Position numbers and translations under genes: made by a program | The notes under the pieces: generated by a model | Databases searched by the model: none | Seen by the model: the letters and a program-made list of their open reading frames with translations, nothing else | Told to the model about the DNA's origin: nothing | Origin: Achromobacter piechaudii NBRC 102461 | Lineage (GTDB): Bacteria > Pseudomonadota > Gammaproteobacteria > Burkholderiales > Burkholderiaceae_B | Assembly (NCBI RefSeq): GCF_001571245.1 | Contig: NZ_BCTK01000001.1 | Coordinates: forward strand, 186,001-250,000 | DNA: 64,000 nucleotides | Direction of reading: 5' to 3' | Shown here: in pieces, positions 24,712 to 31,714 of the stretch | Position numbering within the stretch: position 1 is the stretch's first letter | Layout of the letters: each line of letters opens with the position of its first letter

Positions 24712-26448
24712 TTACTTCTTGGCCAGACCGCCGAGCAGACCGCCCAGCAACCCGCCGTTGGCTGCGCCACCCGAGGTGCCGCCCGCCGTCGTTCCGCCAG
24801 TCACGCCGCTGGTAACCCCCCCCAGCAACCCGCCCAACAGACCCCCGTTGCTGGCTGTGCCGGCACCAGCCGCACCGCCGGCCGCGCCACCTGCGCTGAC
24901 ACCAGCGCTGGCACCCGTTCCCGTCGTCGCACCTGCCGATACACCGCCGACCACGCCACCCAACACGCCGCCCAGCAGCCCGCCACTGGCAGCACCGCCC
25001 GAAGCGCCGCCCGTCGTGCCGCCTGCCGCCGCGCCGGTGACGCCACCCAGCAATCCGCCCAACAGGCCGCCGTTTGCCGCGCCGCCCGTCGTACCCCCCG
25101 TTGCGCCGCCCGTTGCGCCACCCACTGCGCTCGTCACGCCGCCCAGCAAGCTGGTCACCGGCGCCAACAGGCCATTCACGCCGCCCGCCGCCGGCGTGCC
25201 GCCGACACCGCCCACGCCACCCAGGATGCCGGTGATGGGGCTGAGGAGGCCGCCCGTGCTGCCTCCGGTCACTCCGCCCGTCACGCCACCCAGGCCCAGC
25301 GCGCCGGTCACCGAAGCCACCGCGCCCGTCGCATGCGTCAAGGTCGCGCCCAGCGGGTTCGGATTCCCCGGCGTCGCATTGACCAGCCCGCCCGCGCTGG
25401 CGACCGCGCCGCCCAAGCCTTGCAGCACGCCATTCAGGCCCGCCGCGTTGCCCGGCAGATTGCCGCCCGCGCCAGCGAGCGTGCCGCCCAGGCTGTTCAA
25501 CAGGCCGGCGACCGGCGCGCCCAGCTGCGTCTTCGCGCCGACTTGCTGCGTCAGGTTGGTGACCGTGCCGGCAATCGGGGCCACATTCATGTCCAGCGCG
25601 GCGCCAACGCCGCCCAGCGTCGGTTGCAGGCCCAGCGGCAACACGTTGTCCACGGTTTTGCCGACATTGGCCAACGCCGGTTGCATGGTGGGGCTGGCGG
25701 GGCCGTCCAACACGCCGCCGGTCACGCCGCCGACCAGTTGGGTAACGGGATTCAGCAGGCCGCCCTGGCCCGACAGGCCAGCCGTCAGCGCGCCCACGGC
25801 GTTGGTGGCGTTGCCCAACATGCTCGTCAGCGGCATGGGGTTGGCGGGGTCCGCATTGAGCAGGTCGTCGGTGCCAGCTACGGTCTTGCCCAAGCCATCA
25901 ACCAGTCCGCCCAGGCCAGTGCTCAACCCGCCGGGCAGGCCAGCGCCCTTTACGGTGGTGCCCAGATTGCTGACCAGCCCGCCCACTTGCGTCGTGACGC
26001 CGTCGACGGGGGCGCCCAAGCCGGTCATGGCGCCCACTTGCTGCGTCAGATCGACAACGGTATTGACCACGGGAGCCACGGTCGGATCCAGCGCTTTGCC
26101 CACGCCGCCCAGCGTCGGACCCAGATTCAGGGGCAGCGTGTTGTCCACGGCATTGCCGGTATTGCCGAGCGTCGTTTGCAGCAGACCGGCCGTGACCGGA
26201 TTGGTGGGGTTCGTGGGGTTTGTGGGATTGGTCGGATTGGTGGGGTCGGTGCCGCCCGGGTTGGTCGGGTCGGTGCCACCGGGGTTCGTGCCGCCCGGGT
26301 TGGTCGGAATATCTACGCCGGGCAGGCCGGCGGTTTTCTTGCTACCACCACTACTACCGCAAGCGGCCAGCGCGCTGACGACAGCGGCGGCCATGACGGT
26401 GGCGGTCAGAATGCGTTGGATGCGGTTCGCTTCAATCTTGGAAATCAT
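24712..26448 (-). CDS. Gly-rich repetitive surface lipoprotein ('collagen-like' in automatic annotation)
   Basis: The function is unknown. The 578-residue precursor has a signal peptide with lipobox ALAAC (Cys30, the only cysteine). An Asn-Pro-Thr/Gly repeat linker (about 48-84) follows, then two diverged copies of a roughly 155-residue unit (about 91-245 and 256-410). The tail is strongly Gly-rich (430-578) with four GGLLGGLLGG-type blocks. The Gly spacing is mostly four or five residues, so it is not true collagen Gly-X-Y; Gly-zipper or amyloid-like packing is more plausible. GAGGAG before 26448 fixes the start. A longer in-frame ATG at 26580 would spoil the signal peptide. It lies upstream of the MarR gene and downstream of a TpsB transporter on the same strand. 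Confidence 0.75.
   Translation of the reverse strand: MISKIEANRIQRILTATVMAAAVVSALAACGSSGGSKKTAGLPGVDIPTNPGGTNPGGTDPTNPGGTDPTNPTNPTNPTNPTNPVTAGLLQTTLGNTGNAVDNTLPLNLGPTLGGVGKALDPTVAPVVNTVVDLTQQVGAMTGLGAPVDGVTTQVGGLVSNLGTTVKGAGLPGGLSTGLGGLVDGLGKTVAGTDDLLNADPANPMPLTSMLGNATNAVGALTAGLSGQGGLLNPVTQLVGGVTGGVLDGPASPTMQPALANVGKTVDNVLPLGLQPTLGGVGAALDMNVAPIAGTVTNLTQQVGAKTQLGAPVAGLLNSLGGTLAGAGGNLPGNAAGLNGVLQGLGGAVASAGGLVNATPGNPNPLGATLTHATGAVASVTGALGLGGVTGGVTGGSTGGLLSPITGILGGVGGVGGTPAAGGVNGLLAPVTSLLGGVTSAVGGATGGATGGTTGGAANGGLLGGLLGGVTGAAAGGTTGGASGGAASGGLLGGVLGGVVGGVSAGATTGTGASAGVSAGGAAGGAAGAGTASNGGLLGGLLGGVTSGVTGGTTAGGTSGGAANGGLLGGLLGGLAKK
26197..26307 (-). repeat. In-frame Asn-Pro-Thr / Gly-Gly-Thr coding microsatellite
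   Basis: Nine-base units coding Thr-Asn-Pro and longer units coding Gly-Gly-Thr-Asp/Asn-Pro repeat through residues 48-84 of the Gly-rich lipoprotein. All units are multiples of three, so copy-number change would lengthen or shorten the linker without a frameshift. Confidence 0.8.
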
Positions 26449-26666
26449 GGCGGCTCCTCGGGTTGGTAGGTCAGGCGTGGGAAACCGCCCGATACCACTC
26501 CACATGCATAATCCGTGCCAAGATTTTTCAAAAGCCGTGGCATTGCATCCATCGGATAATTTCAGTCTTTGAAATATCATTTGTTTTCAATGACTTGGAT
26601 TGAAATCCAGGGTTTACGCGAATCTCGCGACATGACCAGTTTTGCGACGATAAAAACCTTGTGAAT

Positions 26667-26740
26667 GTTACGAATGGCCGGTTATCCGACGTTACGTTAC
26701 GGGCGGTGTTACGTAACGCCGTGTTCTGAACATACGTAAA
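26667..26740. promoter_or_regulatory. Cluster of GTTACG motifs with a palindrome upstream of the Gly-rich lipoprotein
   Basis: GTTACG occurs at 26667, 26691, 26696 and 26708, the last within the perfect palindrome GTTACGTAAC (26708-26717). A further ACGTAAA lies at 26734-26740. The cluster is 220-290 bases before the lipoprotein ATG, in a 368-base gap (26449-26816) that is clearly lower in GC than the genes. It looks like a multi-site operator, but the binding protein is unknown and the nearby MarR protein is only a candidate. The rest of the gap holds no gene. Confidence 0.45.
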
Positions 26741-26765
26741 CAAGCTGCGGTTGGATTCACGTTGC

Positions 26766-26794
26766 AAAAAAAAAGCGCCTGTCGGAACAGGCGC
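26766..26794 (-). terminator. Intrinsic terminator of the TpsB gene
   Basis: GCGCCTGT (26775-26782) and ACAGGCGC (26787-26794) form a perfect eight-base stem with a CGGA loop. On the minus strand it is followed by nine T residues (A-run 26766-26774), 22 bases after the TpsB stop. It separates the TpsB transcript from the lipoprotein gene downstream, so the two are independent units. Confidence 0.9.
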
Positions 26795-26816
26795 CAAGGG
26801 GGTCAGGTTCGAGACT

Positions 26817-28526
26817 TCAGAACGCGTCGTAAAACAGAGAGTAGTTAGCGTTGAAGCGCACGTCGCGGTCATTGTTGACGGTCGCCGACCCGATCGGCTT
26901 GGCCACGTTGAAATCGAACAGATAGTATTTGTCATCGGTAAAGCGCAATCCGAGCGCGACGGATGACAGGTGCCGTTGGTTTAATTGCTGGAGGCTCTTG
27001 TTGTTGTACCAAGTGCGGGCATAGTCGATCAGCGCGTAGGGCTGTACAGCCGACAGGTATTCCCAACCCGTGCCGAAGCGGCGATTCAGTTCGGCCGACA
27101 CGCCTACGCCTTTGTCCCCGCTTTGCTCGCCCTGGGCGTATCCCATGGCATAGCGCCAGCTACCGAAAGATACTTGCTCCGATGAGGGCAATATATTGCT
27201 CGAATATTGAGCCGCACCGGAAAAGGTCAGGCCAAATTGCGCGGGCAGGGCGAAGGTTTGCTTGGCGTTCAGGTTATAACGCGTGAAATCCAGGTCAAGA
27301 ATGGGCGTTGCGGAATAACCGTAATTGCTTGAGATGTCCTTCTTGGCGCCGGCGGCGTCGAATCCCTTCGATACGCTGCCGCTCACATCTGTCGTTTGGC
27401 TTTCAGATATCTGGATATATCGTAATTCGATATTCGCAGCGCGCACGCGGGAGTCCTGTTGCAGCCAGAGATCCGCGTTGCGGGAGTCGTATCGGTCCTT
27501 GGAATTGGCCGCGTACATGCCCACGGTGCCCGTCAAGGACCGGGTGTTATTCAGCAGGATAGGGTAGCTGACCCCAATTCCGATGCGGTCGTTTTTAACG
27601 CGTCGTTCAAAACCCAGATATTCAATGGCGTCGTCTTTCGGCTTCGCGTCGTAGTGATAGCCGTCCACCTTGATCGCCAGACCGTCGGGCCCGATGGGCA
27701 CGCTGATCTCGCCCATGACGTATTTCACGTCGTCGGTATTGAATGGCACGGCGGCGGTCAGTTTCACCTGTTCGCCCAGGGGCGTCAGGCTGCTCGTCCC
27801 CACATTGACCAGCGGCTGCATACCGGTGCCCAGGTCAGCCACGCCGCCCGTCAGGCTGAAAGGGTGCCGGCTCGCCGTCAATACCAATTCCGTGGCGCCA
27901 TCGGCGCGGCGCGGCAGATCCATATTGGGCGTGAACTTCACGCCCGGCACGGTGCGCATCAAATTCAGTTGGCGTTCCAGCGTGGCCTGTTTAAGCGGTC
28001 GCTCTTCTTTTAACGGACCCGCCAGGGTGTCCAGGCGGTCCTGAGCGTTGCCGATATCGCCTTCAATGCGCACGTTGCTGATATAGCCCTCGACCACGGT
28101 CACCACGACCAGGCCATTGGCGAACGTCTGGTTTTGCACCAGCGCGAAGGACAGCGGATAACCCTTGTCACGGTACAGCTGCGTGATTTTATCGACCTGC
28201 TGGACGAGTTCGCCCAGGCTGATTTCCTTGCCCGACAGCGGGCTGAGTATCGCGGAAACCTCGTCGAAGGGGATCGCGTGCACACCGCTGACATCGAAAT
28301 TCAAGGGCACGATGCGCTGCGCCAGCCGAGCCTGCAAGGCCAATTGCTCAGGCGTGGCGGTTTGCACGACGGGCGGCGGTTGTGTGGCGCTTGGGGGTCT
28401 TTCCAGCTGCGGCACGGCATCGACCGGATTGCCCCGAAGCGGGCCATCCGCGCGCGCCTGGGCGCTGACGAAAAGGGTACAGATCAGGGCGAGGGTGAGC
28501 GAACTTGCCGGGTACGTACGTCTCAT
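26817..28526 (-). CDS. TpsB-type outer-membrane transporter (ShlB/FhaC/HecB family)
   Basis: TpsB proteins are 16-strand outer-membrane barrels with periplasmic POTRA domains that secrete a large TpsA partner. The 569-residue protein has a signal peptide ending near QARADG and a proline-rich segment with the N-terminal plug region (about 30-70). Two POTRA domains follow (about 75-225, with FDVSGVHAIPFDEV and VVVTVVEGYISNVRIEG), and then the barrel ends in FNANYSLFYDAF with a terminal aromatic. No TpsA gene with a TPS domain is present in the window. The nearest exported protein is the Gly-rich lipoprotein downstream. The upstream region is AT-rich. Confidence 0.88.
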   Translation of the reverse strand: MRRTYPASSLTLALICTLFVSAQARADGPLRGNPVDAVPQLERPPSATQPPPVVQTATPEQLALQARLAQRIVPLNFDVSGVHAIPFDEVSAILSPLSGKEISLGELVQQVDKITQLYRDKGYPLSFALVQNQTFANGLVVVTVVEGYISNVRIEGDIGNAQDRLDTLAGPLKEERPLKQATLERQLNLMRTVPGVKFTPNMDLPRRADGATELVLTASRHPFSLTGGVADLGTGMQPLVNVGTSSLTPLGEQVKLTAAVPFNTDDVKYVMGEISVPIGPDGLAIKVDGYHYDAKPKDDAIEYLGFERRVKNDRIGIGVSYPILLNNTRSLTGTVGMYAANSKDRYDSRNADLWLQQDSRVRAANIELRYIQISESQTTDVSGSVSKGFDAAGAKKDISSNYGYSATPILDLDFTRYNLNAKQTFALPAQFGLTFSGAAQYSSNILPSSEQVSFGSWRYAMGYAQGEQSGDKGVGVSAELNRRFGTGWEYLSAVQPYALIDYARTWYNNKSLQQLNQRHLSSVALGLRFTDDKYYLFDFNVAKPIGSATVNNDRDVRFNANYSLFYDAF

Positions 28527-29013
28527 TGCCTAGTGTGTCTCTGTTTCTGCCGACGCCAATCCGATGAATATTCGATATTGCGGGAATACCAAATATATAA
28601 AGGGACATAGCATTGGTAAAAAGTGCTTCAGTGTGCCGTAGGCAGTATGGTGCCAGTGGATGGTGTTAATAACAAATTATTTCATTGTGACCGAGTGGGC
28701 ACGGCGCGATTACAACATATGGAAATTCTCAGGAAAGAAAATATTTAAGATTTATAAGGGTTAACTAGGGGTTTTTTATTAAGTTCACCTTAGTTTTGCC
28801 GTATTGGTTACATGTTTACCGCGCCAGTATTGCGAATATTGGTATAAACCCTGATGTGTATTAAATGTTAATAGATAAGACTATATAAATGTATCGAAAA
28901 CACATCGGTTATGAGCCACCGGGAGTCCACAAGATGGGCACGCATCACCCTCAAACATCATGGCGCGATCAACCGATCTCGCTTCACCTTTGTCAGTTAG
29001 TGCGGAGTCGTTC
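28527..29013. other. AT-rich non-coding stretch between TpsB and MHYT genes
   Basis: This 487-base divergent gap, especially 28560-28920, is visibly AT-rich against a GC-rich background. No convincing gene is seen. It contains AATAT-TCG-ATATT (28568-28580), several ATATTGCG motifs and the inverted repeat listed next. It must hold the promoters of the TpsB and MHYT genes. Its composition suggests silencer binding or recent acquisition, which is inference. Confidence 0.6.
28824..28842. repeat. Near-perfect inverted repeat upstream of the MHYT gene
   Basis: CCAGTATT (28824-28831) and AATATTGG (28835-28842) are separated by GCG, with one non-pairing position. ATATTGCG recurs near 28575. The size and symmetry fit a dimeric repressor site. 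No assignment is possible. Confidence 0.45.
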
Positions 29014-29844
29014 ATGAACCCGGGCGACGTCGTTCCGCTGTCGTTCAATAGCGGGCTTGTCGCCCTGTCGTTTCTCACGGCGGTGCTGGGTTCATACGTC
29101 GCTCTGTTGGCGGCCGCCAGCATCCGTACCGAAACCGAGGACGGCGACATACGCATCGGTTACATCATCATCGGCGCCGTGGCCATGGGCGGCGTGGGTA
29201 TCTGGAGCATGCACTTTATCGGCATGCAGGCGCAGAACCTGCCCTTCGACGTCGGTTATCAGGTGGGCTTGACCGCACTCAGCTTCATCGTCGCCGCCGG
29301 CTTTTCCGGTTGGGCCTTCTGGTATGTCGGGCGCGAGCGTTTCACGTTCAGCCGCTGCCTGATAGGCGGAATGGCGGCAGGTCTCGGCGTGGCCGCCATG
29401 CATTATCTGGGCATGGGCGCGATGCGGATGCCCGCCGTGCTTCTCTGGAATCTGCCGATTGTCGTTTTATCGGTGCTTATCGCCGTAATTGCCGCGTCAG
29501 CCGCACTCTGGCTCGCGTTCAATACTCAAAACGAGTTTCAGCGCGGCGGCGCAGCCATTTTGATGGCAATCGCCGTATGCGGCATGCATTACACGGGCGC
29601 GGCGGCCGGCACGGTTATCTGTTCCACCCCACGCGAGGCTACCAGCCTGCAACTTGGCGGGGTGATGTTGCCCTATATCGCATTCGTGCTGTCCGCCGTG
29701 ATGTTGCTGATCATGCGTTGGCAATTACAGCGGGCGTCCACAAGGTTCCGCACGCGCATGGCGCAGCGGATCGACTCGTTCATTGAATCGGCGCCTGTCG
29801 CCGAACCAGGCAAGACGCCGGGCTCCACCCTGGGGCCGGGTTAG
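29014..29844 (+). CDS. MHYT-domain integral membrane sensor protein
   Basis: MHYT domains are seven-helix membrane modules thought to bind a metal, probably copper, and sense gases such as oxygen, CO or NO. Three motif copies are visible: MHFIGM, MHYLGM and MHYTGA. The 276-residue protein ends with a short basic cytoplasmic tail and has no GGDEF, EAL or kinase domain, so its output is unknown. CGGAG (29003-29007) six bases before ATG 29014 supports that start over the in-frame ATG at 28960. It sits 116 bases upstream of the pilin gene that opens the tad locus. A functional link is only positional. Confidence 0.85.
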   Translation: MNPGDVVPLSFNSGLVALSFLTAVLGSYVALLAAASIRTETEDGDIRIGYIIIGAVAMGGVGIWSMHFIGMQAQNLPFDVGYQVGLTALSFIVAAGFSGWAFWYVGRERFTFSRCLIGGMAAGLGVAAMHYLGMGAMRMPAVLLWNLPIVVLSVLIAVIAASAALWLAFNTQNEFQRGGAAILMAIAVCGMHYTGAAAGTVICSTPREATSLQLGGVMLPYIAFVLSAVMLLIMRWQLQRASTRFRTRMAQRIDSFIESAPVAEPGKTPGSTLGPG

Positions 29845-29960
29845 CAAGACCCGTTATGCGCAAGAGGATGCTTTTGCATCTTGCCGCGTATATCGGGAAT
29901 AGGGGGTCGGCGCCGCATTGCGGATCGGCTCAATTATCAATCGAGTGTTAGGAGCTCGAC

Positions 29961-30137
29961 ATGAAAGCGAAACTTGCGCAGTTCTGGAACGACGAAGACG
30001 GAATTACCGCCCTGGAATACGGGTTGATCGCCGGCCTGGTGGCAGTGGCCCTCATCGCGGCCGTGGGCACTTTCACCGACGCCCTGAGCAATATGTTCAC
30101 AGGGCTCGGCGCCAAGCTCGATGCCGCACGTACTTAA
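29961..30137 (+). CDS. flp: Flp-type type IVb pilin
   Basis: This is the major subunit of the tight-adherence pilus. The 58-residue precursor has a basic leader ending at Gly14, then the cleavage site G/ITALEYGLIAG with Glu at +5 and Tyr at +6. These are the hallmarks of Flp pilins processed by a TadV peptidase. A hydrophobic helix follows. AGGAG (29950-29954) gives a strong ribosome site. It is the first gene of the tad locus and is separated from the next gene by 164 bases that hold a strong RNA hairpin, so pilin is probably made in excess over the assembly proteins. Confidence 0.93.
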   Translation: MKAKLAQFWNDEDGITALEYGLIAGLVAVALIAAVGTFTDALSNMFTGLGAKLDAART

Positions 30138-30167
30138 CTCGAGCGGTTAACGCCTGACGTGCTGACG

Positions 30168-30207
30168 CGTACCGTGATGGCTCCCTGTGGCGGGTCATCG
30201 CGGTACG
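30168..30207 (+). other. Strong RNA stem-loop between flp and the prepilin peptidase gene
   Basis: CGTACCGTGATGGC (30168-30181) can pair with GTCATCGCGGTACG (30194-30207) along all 14 positions as RNA, two of them G-U, with a 12-base loop. No U-run follows, so it is not a standard terminator. A stem in this place would protect the flp message or limit read-through. The rest of the gap 30138-30301 shows nothing else. Confidence 0.65.
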
Positions 30208-30301
30208 TGCATCAAGTGCTGGTATCGATTGCTTGACAGGGGTTGTGCTCGGCTGGACGAGCGAACCTGCCGTTGAATCTGATTGATCAGAAGGTCCTGC
30301 C

Positions 30302-30823
30302 TTGTATCCAGGGGAAGTGCTGTGGCTGCTGTTGTTCGCCTGCTGGAATGTGGTGCTGATCTACAACGATCTGCGCTATCGCCGCGTACCCAACACGTTG
30401 ATTGTGCTGGGCTTTGTGGCGCAACTGCTTTGGCTTGCAGCGGCCGCGTTCGTGCCTGGATGGATGTATCCCCCACGCTTCACCGGATGGCTGATGTCTG
30501 GCGCCGGTTTTCTGGCCGCCTTTCTATTTCTGCCGCTTTGGGGCCGGCGCCTGATGGGCGCGGGCGACGTCAAGGCGATCGCGATTCTTGGATTGTTGCT
30601 GGGCCTGGCGCCGCTCGTGCCCGTGCTGGTGCTGGCGAGCCTGCTGGCCGGCCTGCACGCGCTGGTATATGTGGTCGCTTCCCACTATTGGGCCGTGTCG
30701 CACCGGCTGCGCCAGATTCCGTACGCCATGTACTTGGGAATCGGCGCGCTCAGCGTGGTGCTTATGCCCTTGAATTCGCCCTTGTATTCGTGGTGTTCTT
30801 CCTGGTGCTCTACGGCATCCTGA
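30302..30823 (+). CDS. tadV: Prepilin peptidase, A24 family (TadV/CpaA)
   Basis: This inner-membrane aspartic protease cleaves the Flp prepilin and pseudopilins. Both catalytic aspartates are visible, in YNDLRYRRVPN and in GAGDVKAIAILG. It has about six hydrophobic helices in 173 residues. The start is a TTG at 30302 with AAGG seven bases before, and an in-frame stop at 30284 excludes longer versions. Its 3' end overlaps the next pseudopilin gene in another frame. The last ten or so residues are probably not conserved, because they lie in that overlap. Confidence 0.85.
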   Translation: MYPGEVLWLLLFACWNVVLIYNDLRYRRVPNTLIVLGFVAQLLWLAAAAFVPGWMYPPRFTGWLMSGAGFLAAFLFLPLWGRRLMGAGDVKAIAILGLLLGLAPLVPVLVLASLLAGLHALVYVVASHYWAVSHRLRQIPYAMYLGIGALSVVLMPLNSPLYSWCSSWCSTAS

Positions 30824-31230
30824 CCTACGGGCTGGTGTTTCTTGCACAGAATTCGGTAACGCTCGCGGCGCAGGATGGCGCTCGCAAGGTGCTGCAATGG
30901 CAGGCCGGCACGTCATCGCTGCCGGCGCGCGCGGCTGCGGGTCGCGACGCGGCGCTGGATATCGCGTCCTGGATGGCGACGATGTCCGCCGCGCCCATCA
31001 AGGTTGCGGTGTGCGGCAGCGGCGGCGCCTTGAGCAGCAGCGCGGGCGGCACGTGCAGCGGTCAGCCGCTGGCGGCCGACCAGATCGAAGTGACCGTGTC
31101 GTATGCCTACGGCGCGCACCCGCTCATTCCATCGTTCCCGCTGTTGCAGACCGTGCTGATGCCCTCCAGCAGTGTGTTGAGCGCGCGCGCCACGGTCCAC
31201 CTGGGCAATACGCTGGGCGTGGGAGGCTGA
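30688..31230 (+). CDS. tadE: TadE-like pseudopilin (start uncertain)
   Basis: TadE is a pseudopilin with a single N-terminal helix that is processed by the prepilin peptidase and needed for Flp pilus assembly. The clear family N-terminus is QRGAYALEFALVFVVFF, followed by LYGILTYGLVF. No ATG or GTG exists in a sensible position before it. The only canonical choice is TTG at 30688, without a ribosome site, giving 180 residues. The coding frame overlaps the end of tadV by about 130 bases, so translation probably depends on ribosomes finishing tadV. Functional identification is good, the 5' boundary is not. Confidence 0.75.
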   Translation: MGRVAPAAPDSVRHVLGNRRAQRGAYALEFALVFVVFFLVLYGILTYGLVFLAQNSVTLAAQDGARKVLQWQAGTSSLPARAAAGRDAALDIASWMATMSAAPIKVAVCGSGGALSSSAGGTCSGQPLAADQIEVTVSYAYGAHPLIPSFPLLQTVLMPSSSVLSARATVHLGNTLGVGG

Positions 31231-31231
31231 C

Positions 31232-31714
31232 ATGGACTTGCCGCGACGCCGTCTCGCTCGCCCGCTGCGCCAACGCGGCATCGCCGCCCTTGAGCTGTCG
31301 CTGACGCTGACCATGCTGTTGATCTTCCTCTGCGCGGTGGTGGGCTACGGCGTGCTGTTCTGGATGCAGCAGCAACTGGCCTCCGCCGCAGGCGAGGGCG
31401 CGCGCGCCGCCGTGTACGCGCAGATCACCGGCAGCAGCAACGTGCAAGGCGACGCCTGCTCGGCCGCCATGAGCGTCTTCTCGACCGGTTCAGCCGTGGC
31501 TTGTGCAACCACTCGCGCGCCGTGCGCCTGGGCCGGATCGGGCGGCGTAGTGGCCAATTGCGCCACCGTCGCCATGTCCTACAACACCCAATCCTGGCCG
31601 CTGCTGGCCACCTTGCAGTCGTTCATCGCCCTGTTGCCAGGCACGAACAAGGACTGGGTGCCCAGCAGGTTGTCGTCGAAAGCCATCGTACAGATATCGC
31701 AAGGGACACCATGA
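31232..31714 (+). CDS. TadE/TadF-like pilus assembly protein
   Basis: This is a second pseudopilin-type protein of 160 residues. The N-terminal RQRGIAALELSLTLTMLLIF is a charged leader with the Gly/Ile-Glu pattern and a helix. The C-terminal domain has four cysteines that could form disulfides. GGAGG (31222-31226) lies five bases before the ATG. Its position directly after tadE suggests the TadF role, but sequence alone does not separate TadE from TadF. Its stop overlaps the cpaB start. Confidence 0.82.
   Translation: MDLPRRRLARPLRQRGIAALELSLTLTMLLIFLCAVVGYGVLFWMQQQLASAAGEGARAAVYAQITGSSNVQGDACSAAMSVFSTGSAVACATTRAPCAWAGSGGVVANCATVAMSYNTQSWPLLATLQSFIALLPGTNKDWVPSRLSSKAIVQISQGTP

Noticed and set aside
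24750..26310. CRISPR-like or satellite DNA array in the Gly-rich gene
   Set aside because: Repeat units vary in length, remain in one reading frame and encode a lipoprotein with a signal peptide. There are no regular spacers.
24712..26448. True collagen-like Gly-X-Y protein
   Set aside because: Gly spacing is mostly four to five residues and there is no extended Gly-X-Y run.
29900..29925. Possible sigma-54 (-24/-12) promoter before flp, GTCGGCGCCGCATTGC
   Set aside because: The spacing between the GG and GC elements is nine bases rather than the ten required, and the -24 half matches poorly.
30283..30687. Upstream part of the long tadE reading frame as coding sequence
   Set aside because: It is the shifted-frame shadow of tadV, with Arg/Ala/Gly-rich sequence and no conserved motif.
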